From: Nonlabens sp. Hel1_33_55
Lineage (GTDB): Bacteria > Bacteroidota > Bacteroidia > Flavobacteriales > Flavobacteriaceae
NCBI RefSeq assembly: GCF_900101765.1
Contig: NZ_LT627735.1
Span: 930,001 to 994,000 of the forward strand
Reading direction: 5' to 3'
Length of the DNA: 64,000 bases
Shown here: positions 1 through 9,023 of the stretch, piece by piece
Numbering within the stretch: the first letter of the stretch is position 1
Layout of the letters: each line of letters opens with the position of its first letter
Made by a program: the position numbers and the translations under genes
Notes under the pieces: model-generated
What the model was told of the DNA's origin: nothing
What the model saw: only the letters and a program-made list of their open reading frames with translations
Databases searched by the model: none

Positions 1-2
1 AT

Positions 3-2984
3 GACGATGTAGAAACCTTTAGCTTTTATGATGAGGATGTCAGCTTACAAATAGATACACTTATCTATGATGCGGTTGAAGGTTTAAAACCTAGTGAAAG
101 CGGTGATAGATATTTAAAGATCGTTGAAGCTGGTGGCGGTACGCGACATGATCACCTTATCAAAGATGGAGAAGAAGCTAGTATACACGGTGTTTTATTT
201 GCGGTAAACAAAGATCCTCAAGAGGCTGCAGATAAAGGGATGATCAACATCATAGAGAACTGGAATGGTTACTCGATCCAGACACCTTTCGAAGGCGATT
301 ATCTACGTATGGCAGATCAGCAAAAAGGAGATGTCTATCCAGATTCTCTCCAACCTTTACAGCTGCGATCGTTGTACAACATGGCTGGAATGCAGTTTGT
401 AATTCCAGAACCCATCCAGCAAGGTGAGGTTGGTATCGTGGCCAGCCCAGAGCCTACGGCAGCAAAAGCGTACGGATTAATAGGAACCCTACGCAGCGGT
501 GGAGAAGAGCAAAAAATTGAGATACTAGGTGGAAAAGGTATTCTCACTGACTTTTCCAGTACAGACATTAACGGTATGAAGTTTTATATCAAATATGGAT
601 CGATTGAGCGTGAGCTGCCTTTTAGTATTACACTTAATGATTTTATAGCTAACAAATATCCAGGTACAGAAAAAGCTTATTCTTCTTACGAAAGTAAAGT
701 GGTTGTCACCAATCCTGATAGCACTAAGACAGACGAGCATATTTACATGAATCACGTTTTAGATAAAGCTGGCTACAGATTCTTTCAGTCTGGTTTTGAT
801 CCAGACGAGTTGGGAACGCATCTTTCTGTCAACCATGATTTCTGGGGAAAGGCCGTTACATATACAGGTTACATTTTGCTGTATATCGCCATGATGGCGT
901 TGATTTTTGATCCTAATACAAGATTCGGCGAGTTGCGCAGATTGATCAATAGAGTGGAGAAGCGCAAAGCAAAACAAACCTTGATGATCGCGGTTTTGAT
1001 GATGGGAAGTTTCGCTTTCGCGGAAGCGAACTTTCAACCGCCACCTGTGCAAGCAGATAGTTTGCAAGTAGATCACACCGGTCATAACCACGCCATCCAG
1101 CAACCGGCAGCTGCAGGTCACGTAGGTCATAACCATGAGACCACTGACAGTGACACATCCATGGAAAGTCGAGAAGGTGTGAGCACCAACATGCCTGCTG
1201 ATGCCATGAAGTCAGAGCAAACAGCGCTAGTGCAGCCACAGGTATTACCAGAAATACCACTGCGTGTTCTGGACAGTATTATCGTGGCAAACATGGTTCC
1301 CAAGGCTCAAGCAGACCGTTTTGGTAGAGTAGTGGTGCAGGACAATGGTCGCATGAAACCCATAGCGACGCTAGCTTCTGAAGTACTGCGTCGTATGTCA
1401 GAGCGTGATTACTATGAAGCTAAGGTTGGTGATTCTACGGTTAGACTTTCACCAGAACAAACGCTTATTAGCATGATGCAAATGGGGCAGCTTTGGTTTG
1501 AGGTTCCCATTATCAAAATGAATTACAAGAACGATTCATTAAGATCTGTTATTGATGTGGATAAGAGCCGCTCTTTTGCCAGCGGTATGGATTTCTTCAG
1601 AAAACCAAACGGAGAAGTTGGCGGTTATAAACTAAGTCCATTCCTAGACGATGCTAACCGCGCCGATGTTAAGACCAACATCCAAAACGAATTTATTGAT
1701 ATCAACTTTAGCGTTGGTTTGTTGGATCAAGTGATTAGTGGTTCCATTCTAAAGATTTTCCCTAATCCAAATGCCGAGAATAACACGTGGTTCTCCTCAT
1801 TGGAACGCGACGATGCCGGCTTTGAAAGAGAAGGCGATTATAATTTTGTTCGAGACTTTATACCTGCTTACACTACTTTACTGAATGAAGGCAATCAGAC
1901 TGGAGATTATTTAAGAGCCAACACTGCACTCAACAGTCTCTTTGAATTCCAGCGCGCTTATGGCGCAGAAGTGATGCCATCAGAAGATAAAATTGAGGCA
2001 GAGATCCTTTACAATAAGTATGATGTTTTCAAGAGCTTGTACAAATGGTACGTATGGTTTGGAATCATCATGTTAATCCTTTTGATTGTGGAGATTGTTA
2101 GGCCTATGAAAGAAATACGCTGGACGATTATCTTTCATAAGTATGCGATTTTCGGAATATTCTTAGTTCATACATTATCCTTGGGAGTTCGTTGGTATTT
2201 AAGTGGTCACGCACCATGGTCGGATGCTTATGAATCCTTGATTTATGTAGCATGGGCAACGATGGCGTTTGGACTCATGTTTGGTCGCAAGAGTGAGATG
2301 ACGATCGCCAGTACGGCGTTTGTGGTGGCCATCATTTTATGGGTCGCGCAGTTGAATTGGTTGGATCCTTCCATTGCCAACTTACAACCGGTATTGGATT
2401 CCTATTGGCTTATGATCCACGTAGCTGTAATTGTAGGTAGTTATGGCCCTTTTGCGTTGGGAATGATATTAGGATTAGTATCTCTGATCCTGATGATCTT
2501 TTCTACCACTAAGAACAAAAAGAAAATGGATCTCAATATCAAGGAGCTGACTTATATCAACGAAGTTTCCCTGACCGTAGGTTTGATCATGTTGACGATT
2601 GGAAACTTCTTGGGCGCCATGTGGGCAAACGAAAGTTGGGGACGTTATTGGGGTTGGGACCCAAAAGAGACTTGGGCACTCATCACCATATTTGTATACG
2701 CATTTGTTTTGCACTTACGATTGGTTCCAGGCTTGAAAGGCCGCTGGACGTTTAACTTATGGTCTGTCCTCGCTTTTTACAGTGTGATGATGACCTATTT
2801 TGGGGTAAACTTTTACTTAACTGGACTGCATAGTTATGCTAGCGGTGATCAGATTATATCCTACAATGCGATATTTGGATCATTAGCTTTTGTAGCCTTG
2901 CTCGCAGGATTTGCCAGATGGCGTGAGAAGAAGGTTTATGGGAAGAAATTAAAACACGGCAAAGGCATTAATAATCAAGACTAA
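3..2984 (+). CDS. ccsBA: Cytochrome c biogenesis protein CcsBA (ResB-CcsA fusion), 5' end outside window
   Basis: The reading frame is open from the window edge, so the start lies upstream and the first ATG at 240 is internal. The N-terminal half is ResB/CcsB-like (periplasmic domain, then a membrane segment near nt 855-910). A second half from about nt 2040 has many membrane helices and carries the CcsA tryptophan-rich heme motif WGRYWGWDPKETW at about nt 2636-2672. Fused CcsBA (System II) moves heme across the inner membrane and attaches it to apocytochromes c; the one-chain form is usual in Bacteroidota. A His-rich linker (two GHNH motifs, about nt 1080-1135) sits between the halves, and a one-mismatch copy of the window's palindromic repeat codes SFAFAEAN at 1013-1028. 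A terminator follows. Family assignment is firm. Confidence 0.95.
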   Translation, partial: DDVETFSFYDEDVSLQIDTLIYDAVEGLKPSESGDRYLKIVEAGGGTRHDHLIKDGEEASIHGVLFAVNKDPQEAADKGMINIIENWNGYSIQTPFEGDYLRMADQQKGDVYPDSLQPLQLRSLYNMAGMQFVIPEPIQQGEVGIVASPEPTAAKAYGLIGTLRSGGEEQKIEILGGKGILTDFSSTDINGMKFYIKYGSIERELPFSITLNDFIANKYPGTEKAYSSYESKVVVTNPDSTKTDEHIYMNHVLDKAGYRFFQSGFDPDELGTHLSVNHDFWGKAVTYTGYILLYIAMMALIFDPNTRFGELRRLINRVEKRKAKQTLMIAVLMMGSFAFAEANFQPPPVQADSLQVDHTGHNHAIQQPAAAGHVGHNHETTDSDTSMESREGVSTNMPADAMKSEQTALVQPQVLPEIPLRVLDSIIVANMVPKAQADRFGRVVVQDNGRMKPIATLASEVLRRMSERDYYEAKVGDSTVRLSPEQTLISMMQMGQLWFEVPIIKMNYKNDSLRSVIDVDKSRSFASGMDFFRKPNGEVGGYKLSPFLDDANRADVKTNIQNEFIDINFSVGLLDQVISGSILKIFPNPNAENNTWFSSLERDDAGFEREGDYNFVRDFIPAYTTLLNEGNQTGDYLRANTALNSLFEFQRAYGAEVMPSEDKIEAEILYNKYDVFKSLYKWYVWFGIIMLILLIVEIVRPMKEIRWTIIFHKYAIFGIFLVHTLSLGVRWYLSGHAPWSDAYESLIYVAWATMAFGLMFGRKSEMTIASTAFVVAIILWVAQLNWLDPSIANLQPVLDSYWLMIHVAVIVGSYGPFALGMILGLVSLILMIFSTTKNKKKMDLNIKELTYINEVSLTVGLIMLTIGNFLGAMWANESWGRYWGWDPKETWALITIFVYAFVLHLRLVPGLKGRWTFNLWSVLAFYSVMMTYFGVNFYLTGLHSYASGDQIISYNAIFGSLAFVALLAGFARWREKKVYGKKLKHGKGINNQD
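1013..1028. repeat. Palindromic repeat copy 1 (one mismatch, in ccsBA)
   Basis: The sequence cgctttcgcggaagcg differs at one base from the 16-bp palindrome found throughout the window. It lies in frame in ccsBA and codes Ala-Phe-Ala-Glu-Ala. Confidence 0.85.
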
Positions 2985-3007
2985 TCGTCAAAAGAGTATT
3001 CATAAAA

Positions 3008-3037
3008 AAACGCAAACCTTAGGTTTGCGTTTTTTCT
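3008..3037. terminator. Bidirectional intrinsic terminator
   Basis: Inverted arms acgcaaacct (3010-3019) and aggtttgcgt (3021-3030) are flanked by an A-run on the left and a T-run on the right. It can end both ccsBA (+) and the convergent lipoprotein gene (-). Confidence 0.85.
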
Positions 3038-3079
3038 TAATACGGTAAACGTAATCAGTAATTCTTAGTAAAGATTTAC

Positions 3080-3373
3080 CTACATATCTTTATCAAGTTG
3101 AATGTTCATTTTGTCAAAGATTTCATTGACTCTTTTACGTATTGCTTCCCTGTCTTCTTTGTTTTCCACTTCTTTGAGTGCATCCTGTAAATTTTCCAAT
3201 GCATCTTCTAGATCATCAGCAGCGTCACCTATATCATCAGAAGCATCTTCCAGATCGTCTGAACGTTGCTCTAGTTTGTCTTCTAAATTGTCAAATTTAG
3301 TATCCTCTTTACAAGAAATGGCACCCGTAGAAAGTAAGGCTACAGCCGCAATGGTTAAAATGTACTTTTTCAT
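3080..3373 (-). CDS. Small coiled-coil lipoprotein, function unknown
   Basis: About 97 residues. The start chosen is the ATG at 3373; a TTG two codons upstream is also open but less likely. The N-terminus is a lipoprotein signal with a lipobox ending GAISC, so the mature protein should be lipid-anchored. The remainder is highly charged, rich in Asp/Glu/Leu, with heptad-like repeats of the type DLEDA(S/L), and probably forms one long amphipathic helix. I recognise no named family. It converges with ccsBA and shares the terminator between them, and lies downstream of fumC on the same strand but beyond fumC's terminator, so it is probably transcribed alone. Confidence 0.75.
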   Translation of the reverse strand: MKKYILTIAAVALLSTGAISCKEDTKFDNLEDKLEQRSDDLEDASDDIGDAADDLEDALENLQDALKEVENKEDREAIRKRVNEIFDKMNIQLDKDM

Positions 3374-3501
3374 AATCAAATTGGTTTATATATGTAATAA
3401 GAGCACAAAGTATTGCCTTTAAACCTTTAGACACTAAGGTTTATAATAATGTTGTGTTTTTTTATTCGCCTTCAAATTCACTCAACTGTAGTTATCTAAG
3501 C

Positions 3502-3533
3502 AAAAAAAAGCTCAACCTGCAGGTTGAGCTTTT
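3502..3533 (-). terminator. Terminator of fumC
   Basis: A perfect inverted repeat agctcaacctg/caggttgagct (3509-3530) is followed on the minus strand by eight T residues (3502-3508 read in reverse), just past the fumC stop. Confidence 0.85.
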
Positions 3534-3553
3534 ATATCTGGTTCAGAAACAAA

Positions 3554-4948
3554 TTATCTCTTCCCAACCATGTCCTCAGGCTTGACCCATTCGTCAAACT
3601 CATCTGCAGTTAGATAGCCAGTAGCTACTGCTGCTTCTTTTAAAGTAGTTCCTTCTTCGTGTGCTTTGTTAGCTATTTCGGCGGCTTTGTAGTAGCCTAT
3701 TTTAGTATTTAAGGCCGTTACCAGCATCAACGAATTATTCACCAACTCGTTTATTCTAGAATGGTTGGGTTCAATCCCTGCGGCGCAGTGCTCTTCAAAA
3801 CTTTTACAGGCATCACCTATCAAGCGGGCGCTTTGCAATACTGCTGCCGCCATAACCGGTTTGAATACATTGAGTTCATACTGGCCTTGCATACCACCAA
3901 CACTTACAGTTACATCATTACCCATAACTTGAGCACTTACCATAGTCAATGCTTCGCATTGGGTTGGATTCACTTTTCCTGGCATAATTGAGCTACCAGG
4001 TTCGTTTGCTGGAATGATGATTTCACCAATTCCGCTACGTGGTCCGCTGGCGAGCATTCTTATATCATTAGCAATTTTATTTAAAGAAACTGCGACTTGC
4101 TTTAAGGCTCCATGAGTTTCTACTAGAGCATCGTGTGCTGCCAAAGCCTCAAATTTGTTCTCTGCCGTTTTAAACGGAAGACCCGTAAATTCTGCTATGT
4201 AGCGAGCAACGGTTGTATCATAACCGTCTGGAGTATTTAGTCCAGTACCAACTGCCGTTCCTCCTAATGCTAATTCGCTTAGGTGATTCAGCGTATTTTC
4301 CAAAGCGATGATACCGTGATCGAGCTGAGAAACGTATCCAGAAAATTCCTGACCCAGCGTTAATGGTGTTGCATCCATGAGATGAGTGCGACCAATTTTT
4401 ACGACATCGCTAAATGCCTGGCTTTTCTCGTGCAGCGTGTTGCGCAACTGGATAATTCCTGGGATGGTGTCTTCTACAATGCGTTTATAGCAGGCAATGT
4501 GCATACCCGTAGGGAATGTATCGTTACTACTTTGTGATTTATTCACGTCGTCATTAGGCTGGATGGTTTTGTCGCCTTCACCTATTTTTTTTCCTGCAAT
4601 CTGGTGCGCACGATTGGCAATCACCTCGTTGACATTCATGTTAGATTGTGTTCCAGAACCTGTTTGCCAGATCACTAGCGGGAATTGATCGTCATGTTTA
4701 CCTTCTAGAATCTCATCACAAACCTGTGCGATAAGATCACGTTTTTCGGCAGCAAGTACGCCTAACTCTTCATTGGTGTAAGCAGCAGCTTTTTTCAAAT
4801 AGGCAAATCCATAAACGATTTCCAACGGCATACTGCCAGATGGCCCTATTTTAAAATTCTCTCTGGAACGCTGCGTTTGCGCGCCCCATAGTTTATCTGC
4901 CGGGACCTCAATTGGTCCCATCGTGTCTTTTTCTATACGGTATTCCAT
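3554..4948 (-). CDS. fumC: Fumarate hydratase class II
   Basis: Interconverts fumarate and malate in the TCA cycle in the cytosol. The ATG at 4948 gives MEYRIEKDTMG, the usual fumarase C beginning and a protein of 464 residues, the family's normal length; an upstream TTG would add six untypical residues. The superfamily signature GSSIMPGKVNPTQCE is present, as are the N-terminal WGAQTQRS segment and the HLMDATPLTLGQEFSGY substrate region. No truncation or missing catalytic segment is seen. A TATATTTG -7 box lies 16-23 bases upstream, giving a very short untranslated leader, and the gene ends in its own terminator, so it is monocistronic. Confidence 0.97.
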   Translation of the reverse strand: MEYRIEKDTMGPIEVPADKLWGAQTQRSRENFKIGPSGSMPLEIVYGFAYLKKAAAYTNEELGVLAAEKRDLIAQVCDEILEGKHDDQFPLVIWQTGSGTQSNMNVNEVIANRAHQIAGKKIGEGDKTIQPNDDVNKSQSSNDTFPTGMHIACYKRIVEDTIPGIIQLRNTLHEKSQAFSDVVKIGRTHLMDATPLTLGQEFSGYVSQLDHGIIALENTLNHLSELALGGTAVGTGLNTPDGYDTTVARYIAEFTGLPFKTAENKFEALAAHDALVETHGALKQVAVSLNKIANDIRMLASGPRSGIGEIIIPANEPGSSIMPGKVNPTQCEALTMVSAQVMGNDVTVSVGGMQGQYELNVFKPVMAAAVLQSARLIGDACKSFEEHCAAGIEPNHSRINELVNNSLMLVTALNTKIGYYKAAEIANKAHEEGTTLKEAAVATGYLTADEFDEWVKPEDMVGKR

Positions 4949-4963
4949 GGAGTTGATTTTAAA

Positions 4964-4971
4964 CAAATATA
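4964..4971 (-). promoter_or_regulatory. -7 box of fumC promoter
   Basis: The minus strand reads TATATTTG, matching the Bacteroidota -7 consensus TAnnTTTG. No TTG is found at the usual -33 distance. Confidence 0.55.
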
Positions 4972-5047
4972 GCAGTCATAGCGCTTATGGCTGGAACATC
5001 GGCAATAAATTGTTCTAAAGATTTGCAGTGGTGTAGGTGGTTTATCT

Positions 5048-5063
5048 CGCTTTCGCGAAAGCG
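5048..5063. repeat. Palindromic repeat copy 2 (perfect)
   Basis: Perfect 16-bp palindrome cgctttcgcgaaagcg in the gap between fumC and the small membrane protein gene. Confidence 0.95.
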
Positions 5064-5149
5064 GACTAACTTTCAATCTTATCCACAACAAGTCAGACAT
5101 TTTTGTTAATAAAGTATTGTTGCAGGTTTTATTTTATACGCGCAGCCCT

Positions 5150-5157
5150 TATCTTTG
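5150..5157 (+). promoter_or_regulatory. -7 box before the small membrane protein
   Basis: TATCTTTG matches TAnnTTTG and ends 19 bases before the ATG at 5177. The nearest upstream TTG triplets are spaced too far for a good -33 element. Confidence 0.5.
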
Positions 5158-5176
5158 CAGTATCTAAATAAAAATT

Positions 5177-5362
5177 ATGTTTGAATTTGATCAATATTTA
5201 GGCTTTCTAGCATTTGCGGCCATTCTTACAATAGGATTCTGGTTGATGATTTTCCTCACGGCTTTTGCCATTCCTTACTGGATCACGGGAACCATGCTTG
5301 AAAAAAGAAAGATGAAGAAAGAAGCAAAAAAACTGGAGCAGGAAAAGGCAGCCAGGTCTTAA
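5177..5362 (+). CDS. Small single-span membrane protein, unknown function
   Basis: 61 residues. Two closely packed hydrophobic stretches (roughly residues 8-21 and 22-38) form one or two membrane segments, followed by a short, highly basic Lys/Glu cytoplasmic tail (EKRKMKKEAKKLEQEKAARS). I recognise no family. A good -7 box just upstream and a strong terminator just downstream support a genuine, independently transcribed gene. There is no link in sequence to the neighbouring fumC or sdaA. Confidence 0.7.
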   Translation: MFEFDQYLGFLAFAAILTIGFWLMIFLTAFAIPYWITGTMLEKRKMKKEAKKLEQEKAARS

Positions 5363-5383
5363 ACAGCTTTTACAATAAATAGT

Positions 5384-5417
5384 AAGCCATAAAGAATTTT
5401 TCTTTATGGCTTTTTCT
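5384..5417 (+). terminator. Terminator after the small membrane protein
   Basis: A 13-bp stem, aagccataaagaa (5384-5396) with ttctttatggctt (5400-5412), has a three-base loop and is followed by a T-run. Confidence 0.85.
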
Positions 5418-5485
5418 TTGAGATAATCTGAAAACATGGCTTGCTATTTAAAGATAACGCAGCTCTCTTAAGCATCCCAAAAAGT

Positions 5486-5493
5486 TATATTTG
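5486..5493 (+). promoter_or_regulatory. -7 box of sdaA promoter
   Basis: TATATTTG matches TAnnTTTG and lies 25 bases before the sdaA ATG. No convincing -33 TTG. Confidence 0.5.
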
Positions 5494-5518
5494 AACCTTC
5501 AAAATAGTTGCAATTACA

Positions 5519-6964
5519 ATGGCAGAAACTCCCAAAAAAATTGAAGCAATTAGCGTGTTTGACATGCTTAAAATAGGCGTTGGTCCATCGAGTTCCCATA
5601 CTCTGGGACCGTGGCGTGCGGCTCGTAATTTTTTAGGAAAACTGCGCGACAAAAATCTTTTGGGAAATGTATCGTCCATTGAAGTTGATCTTTATGGCTC
5701 ACTGTCGTTGACAGGAAAAGGACATGCGACAGACATCGCTGTGATTTTGGGACTGACAAATTCAGATCCTCAAACCTGTGATATTTCTGAAATTCCAGAA
5801 ACGATAGATTATGTCACCAATCAAAAATTGCTTCAACTGGATGGTGTTTATCTGATTACTTTCAATCCGCAGACTGCTATTCGTTTCAATAGAAACTTTT
5901 TACCGTTTCATCCCAATGGTATACGTTTCAAAGCTATTATAGATACGGGTAAGGTTATTTTTGAAACATATTACAGCATAGGCGGTGGTTTTTTTGTTCA
6001 GAAGGAGCGAAAGAGAGCCGCTAGACAACGTGCTATTTTTGAATGCTTTCCCAGACCTGTTTCCAACGCCGTTGAATTATTAGCTTATTGCGAGCGAGAG
6101 AATAAACCGGTTTCCCAGATTGTTCTAGAGAATGAGGAATATCTCAATGAGCCAGAAGAAATAGACTCGAGATTGCAAGATATTTGGGATGTGATGCTGG
6201 ATTCTATGTATACCGGTTGTCATACAGAAGGTATTCTGCCTGGTGGCTTGAATGTACGACGTAGAGCCTTTGATACGCACCAGCGTTTGCAGAAAGGCGA
6301 AGGATACACCAACAAGGAAGAATGGATAGAAGCCATACGATCCACAGAGGTAAAATTCAGGGAAATCCTTAAATGGGTTTCTTGTTTTGCACTTGCAGTC
6401 AACGAGGTAAACGCTTCTTTAGGTCGCGTAGTTACAGCGCCTACTAATGGAAGCGCTGGAGTCATTCCAGCAGTAATGATGTATTATCTAGTCATTGAAA
6501 ACCATCAAGCCGATTTCAAACACATCAAAAAGTTTTTATTGGTCGCGGGTGAGATCGGATCGCTTTTCAAAAAAGGAGCTACTATAAGTGCAGCAATGGG
6601 CGGTTGTCAAGCAGAAATAGGTGTAAGCAGCGCTATGGCTGCCGGCGCATTAACTGAATTAATGGGCGGCACGCCTGCACAAGTTTTAATGGCCAGCGAG
6701 ATTGCCATGGAACACCATTTAGGACTTACTTGCGATCCAATAGGCGGATTGGTTCAGGTTCCATGTATTGAGCGCAACGCTATGGGCTCCATAAAAGCGA
6801 TTAACGCTTGCGAGATGGCACTAGATACTGATGCAAAAAATGCTAAGGTACCTCTAGATAAAGTGATTGAAACTATGTGGCAAACCGCTCAGGATATGAA
6901 TTCCAAATACAAAGAAACAAGTGAAGGCGGCCTTGCCGTTAATGTAGCGCTGTCTGATTGTTAA
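5519..6964 (+). CDS. sdaA: L-serine ammonia-lyase (iron-sulfur type)
   Basis: Deaminates L-serine to pyruvate and ammonia in the cytosol using a [4Fe-4S] cluster. The 481-residue protein is the single-chain form: an N-terminal beta domain begins with SVFDMLKIGVGPSSSHT, and a C-terminal alpha domain holds the catalytic site. Three cysteines, in GGCQAE, LTCDPIGG and VPCIERN, are spaced 42 and 11 residues apart, the arrangement known for the cluster ligands of this family. The ATG at 5519 is supported by the conserved N-terminus and the -7 box. The gene stands alone; a palindromic repeat lies just after it. Identification is secure. Confidence 0.95.
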   Translation: MAETPKKIEAISVFDMLKIGVGPSSSHTLGPWRAARNFLGKLRDKNLLGNVSSIEVDLYGSLSLTGKGHATDIAVILGLTNSDPQTCDISEIPETIDYVTNQKLLQLDGVYLITFNPQTAIRFNRNFLPFHPNGIRFKAIIDTGKVIFETYYSIGGGFFVQKERKRAARQRAIFECFPRPVSNAVELLAYCERENKPVSQIVLENEEYLNEPEEIDSRLQDIWDVMLDSMYTGCHTEGILPGGLNVRRRAFDTHQRLQKGEGYTNKEEWIEAIRSTEVKFREILKWVSCFALAVNEVNASLGRVVTAPTNGSAGVIPAVMMYYLVIENHQADFKHIKKFLLVAGEIGSLFKKGATISAAMGGCQAEIGVSSAMAAGALTELMGGTPAQVLMASEIAMEHHLGLTCDPIGGLVQVPCIERNAMGSIKAINACEMALDTDAKNAKVPLDKVIETMWQTAQDMNSKYKETSEGGLAVNVALSDC

Positions 6965-6999
6965 TAAGGTACTTTTTCTGTGTGAAGATTGAGGAATTA

Positions 7000-7015
7000 C
7001 GCTTTCGCGAAAGCG
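7000..7015. repeat. Palindromic repeat copy 3 (perfect)
   Basis: Perfect 16-bp palindrome in the gap between sdaA and the convergent SUI1-like gene. Confidence 0.95.
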
Positions 7016-7051
7016 AAATATTCCAGATCTTATAAGTAAAAGATGGTGACA

Positions 7052-7375
7052 TTAACCGCCAACGCGCTTTACCTTAAATCCTTTTTCTTTAAGCATTTCC
7101 ATAATGCGGTCTCTGTAATCTCCCTGGATGATGATGGTATCGTTTTTGAAACTGCCACCAACTCCTAATGAGGTTTTGATGTCTTTTGCCAAGATTTTGA
7201 AGTCCTCTGTAGCTCCAGTATAACCGGCTATGATGGTGTTGACTTTCCCTTTACGCTTTTCAAAGCGGCATTCCAATGGATCATCTTGTAACCAAATGTC
7301 ACTTTTTTCAGCTTCGGGCTCTTGAGGCACTTCGTGTTCTGGGAATAGGTTTTTAAGTTGGTCTTTTAAGTCCAT
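7052..7375 (-). CDS. SUI1/eIF1-like translation factor (YciH family)
   Basis: 107 residues. The C-terminal two thirds, from about residue 35, is a SUI1 domain, ending with KTSLGVGGSFKND and IIIQGDYRDRIMEMLKEKGF, typical of bacterial YciH proteins. These resemble eukaryotic initiation factor eIF1 and are thought to act on the small ribosomal subunit in start-site or initiator-tRNA selection; the bacterial role is less settled. It is the last gene of a three-gene minus-strand run (lipoprotein, MscS, SUI1), starting 11 bases after the channel gene. Nothing seems truncated. Confidence 0.9.
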   Translation of the reverse strand: MDLKDQLKNLFPEHEVPQEPEAEKSDIWLQDDPLECRFEKRKGKVNTIIAGYTGATEDFKILAKDIKTSLGVGGSFKNDTIIIQGDYRDRIMEMLKEKGFKVKRVGG

Positions 7376-7386
7376 GGTAAATTTAA

Positions 7387-7947
7387 TTATCTGGCGGTAG
7401 GATCGGTTTCTGCGTGTTTGTCAATATCAAAGATAGACTCCTCACGATTGTACAATATACTAACTCCTTTTTGAAGCAGCAGGTTATTGGGGTAGGTGAT
7501 AAGTTCACCTTCGGCAGTTCTAAGAATTGTATAGAAACCTTTGATGTCTTCAATAACTGCGGTTACTGGTAAATCCTTATCATGAATTCTTACGCGATCG
7601 CCTATTTTATAGGGAAACGTAAAGTACAAAATGAAACTGGCAGTGACATTACTCAAAATGCTCCAGTTGGCAAATAATGCCACACCTACCACGGCAAATG
7701 TGGAACCCAGCGCCACCCAAAAAGTTTCACCGCGACTCAATCCCCAAACAAAAACAATTGCTATTACAGTAAGACTCCATATCACATAGCCTACATAGCG
7801 GTTCAAGTATTGCTTGCGTAATTTAGACCGCTCTACTTTCTTGCTCAACTTACCAGCACTCCAGATAACACTTCTGTGAATGATAAAGGCGATGAACAAT
7901 ATGATCAAGGTCGCTATGACCTCTGGTTGTATTAAGATTTCTTTCAT
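7387..7947 (-). CDS. Small MscS-type mechanosensitive ion channel
   Basis: 186 residues, short for the family. Three hydrophobic segments (about residues 8-24, 51-70, 78-112) precede the MscS beta domain, with the family-typical pattern around GVALFANWSILSNVTAS (pore helix) and FPYKIGDRVRI. MscS channels open under membrane tension and release solutes on osmotic downshock. The protein stops soon after the beta domain (YNREES), so the cytoplasmic cage-forming C-terminal domain of E. coli MscS is mostly lacking; this is common in minimal homologues. The start codon overlaps the upstream lipoprotein stop by 4 bases, indicating translational coupling. Confidence 0.88.
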   Translation of the reverse strand: MKEILIQPEVIATLIILFIAFIIHRSVIWSAGKLSKKVERSKLRKQYLNRYVGYVIWSLTVIAIVFVWGLSRGETFWVALGSTFAVVGVALFANWSILSNVTASFILYFTFPYKIGDRVRIHDKDLPVTAVIEDIKGFYTILRTAEGELITYPNNLLLQKGVSILYNREESIFDIDKHAETDPTAR

Positions 7948-8864
7948 AAGCCTAAACTATCTCTTAATACCGAATATTTGTTGCTGTTTTGATTCCAGTA
8001 CGGTGTTCTTAAAGATTTTTTCAAACTGGCAGTGGATGTTGATATACTGCCACGTTGTGGATACTCTTCGTACCACGATAAAATCTTATAAGGACTTGTG
8101 GATTCTAATGTATAGGAAATCTTTCTGCCATTATTATATATAACACTATATATGAATTGGTCATCCTGCATCTCTAAACTTGCAGTTGCCATTAGTGCTT
8201 CCGTGGGATTGTGAGTCAATCTCAAGTATTCTGTAGATGGAATGATTTTGATATCGCCCGTAGGCATAAGCTTGGGATCGATGCGCAGCTGATTTGGGAT
8301 TTGATTTTCCAACATGACATTTTCAACGGTAAACTCTGTATTTCCTTCACTTTGGAAATAACTATAAAGGACACCATCATATTTGTCACCTTTATTATTG
8401 AGTTGCATGTAGGTATGACCACACCATTCTTGAATGGACGTTGCTACTTTGATCGCATTTTCTTCTTTGTCCAGCGGCAAAAAAGTACTACTCATAATTT
8501 TATAGGGATAGATTCCTGTGTAAAAATCTCGGGTAGCGTTCAATTTCAGTACAGATCTGTTAGTCTCCTTGTCTTTATCAGCTTTGATTTGGTCTAAAGC
8601 GTCAAAAGGCTCGGTAACAAAAATAAGAACTGCATTTCCATCACGCTCCTCGCCATATCTAGTGATCTTGAGATCATAATTACTGATCTCTGCAACTCCA
8701 GCATACCAGTAATCTTTAAATTCTGGGCTTAGACTTCGATTTGCTGCGTCTGGCACATCGTTCCTTAATGCATTTGGTTGATTACTTGCTGCTATTGTTT
8801 CATTTCCTGTTGAATCACAACCGATTAGCATAAAAAAACAAACGAAAATCAATAATGTCTTCAT
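7944..8864 (-). CDS. Lipoprotein of unknown function, first gene of an operon with mscS
   Basis: 306 residues. The N-terminus MKTLLIFVCFFMLIGCDS is a lipoprotein signal with lipobox LIGC. The mature part is predicted soluble, rich in beta-like segments, with a conserved-looking block around EWCGHTYMQLN and a later LRLTHNPTEA. I do not recognise a characterised family; similar proteins are widespread in Flavobacteriia under uninformative names. It shares a 4-base overlap with the MscS gene and has a good -7 box directly upstream, so it heads a lipoprotein-mscS-SUI1 transcript. The conserved Trp-Cys-Gly-His block could mark a binding or catalytic site, but this is speculation. Confidence 0.75.
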   Translation of the reverse strand: MKTLLIFVCFFMLIGCDSTGNETIAASNQPNALRNDVPDAANRSLSPEFKDYWYAGVAEISNYDLKITRYGEERDGNAVLIFVTEPFDALDQIKADKDKETNRSVLKLNATRDFYTGIYPYKIMSSTFLPLDKEENAIKVATSIQEWCGHTYMQLNNKGDKYDGVLYSYFQSEGNTEFTVENVMLENQIPNQLRIDPKLMPTGDIKIIPSTEYLRLTHNPTEALMATASLEMQDDQFIYSVIYNNGRKISYTLESTSPYKILSWYEEYPQRGSISTSTASLKKSLRTPYWNQNSNKYSVLRDSLGL

Positions 8865-8875
8865 GTCTTTTTTTG

Positions 8876-8883
8876 CAAAGATA
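8876..8883 (-). promoter_or_regulatory. -7 box of the lipoprotein-mscS-SUI1 operon
   Basis: The minus strand reads TATCTTTG followed by CAAAAAAAGAC and the ATG, matching TAnnTTTG with a very short leader. Confidence 0.6.
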
Positions 8884-9023
8884 GGAATACCGCGCAGGGC
8901 TGCGTATGAAGTAAAGATTCTCTTGTTTTACTTAATATGCTTTTAACTATTCCTAGTTAAACATCGTTAATCTTTGGAATCTGTGGCTACAACTCTTATA
9001 ATTTCGGGTCAAATTTTAAACCA

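Noticed and set aside
335..1260. Minus-strand ORFs within ccsBA
   Set aside because: Shadows of the real gene on the other strand with no coding features.
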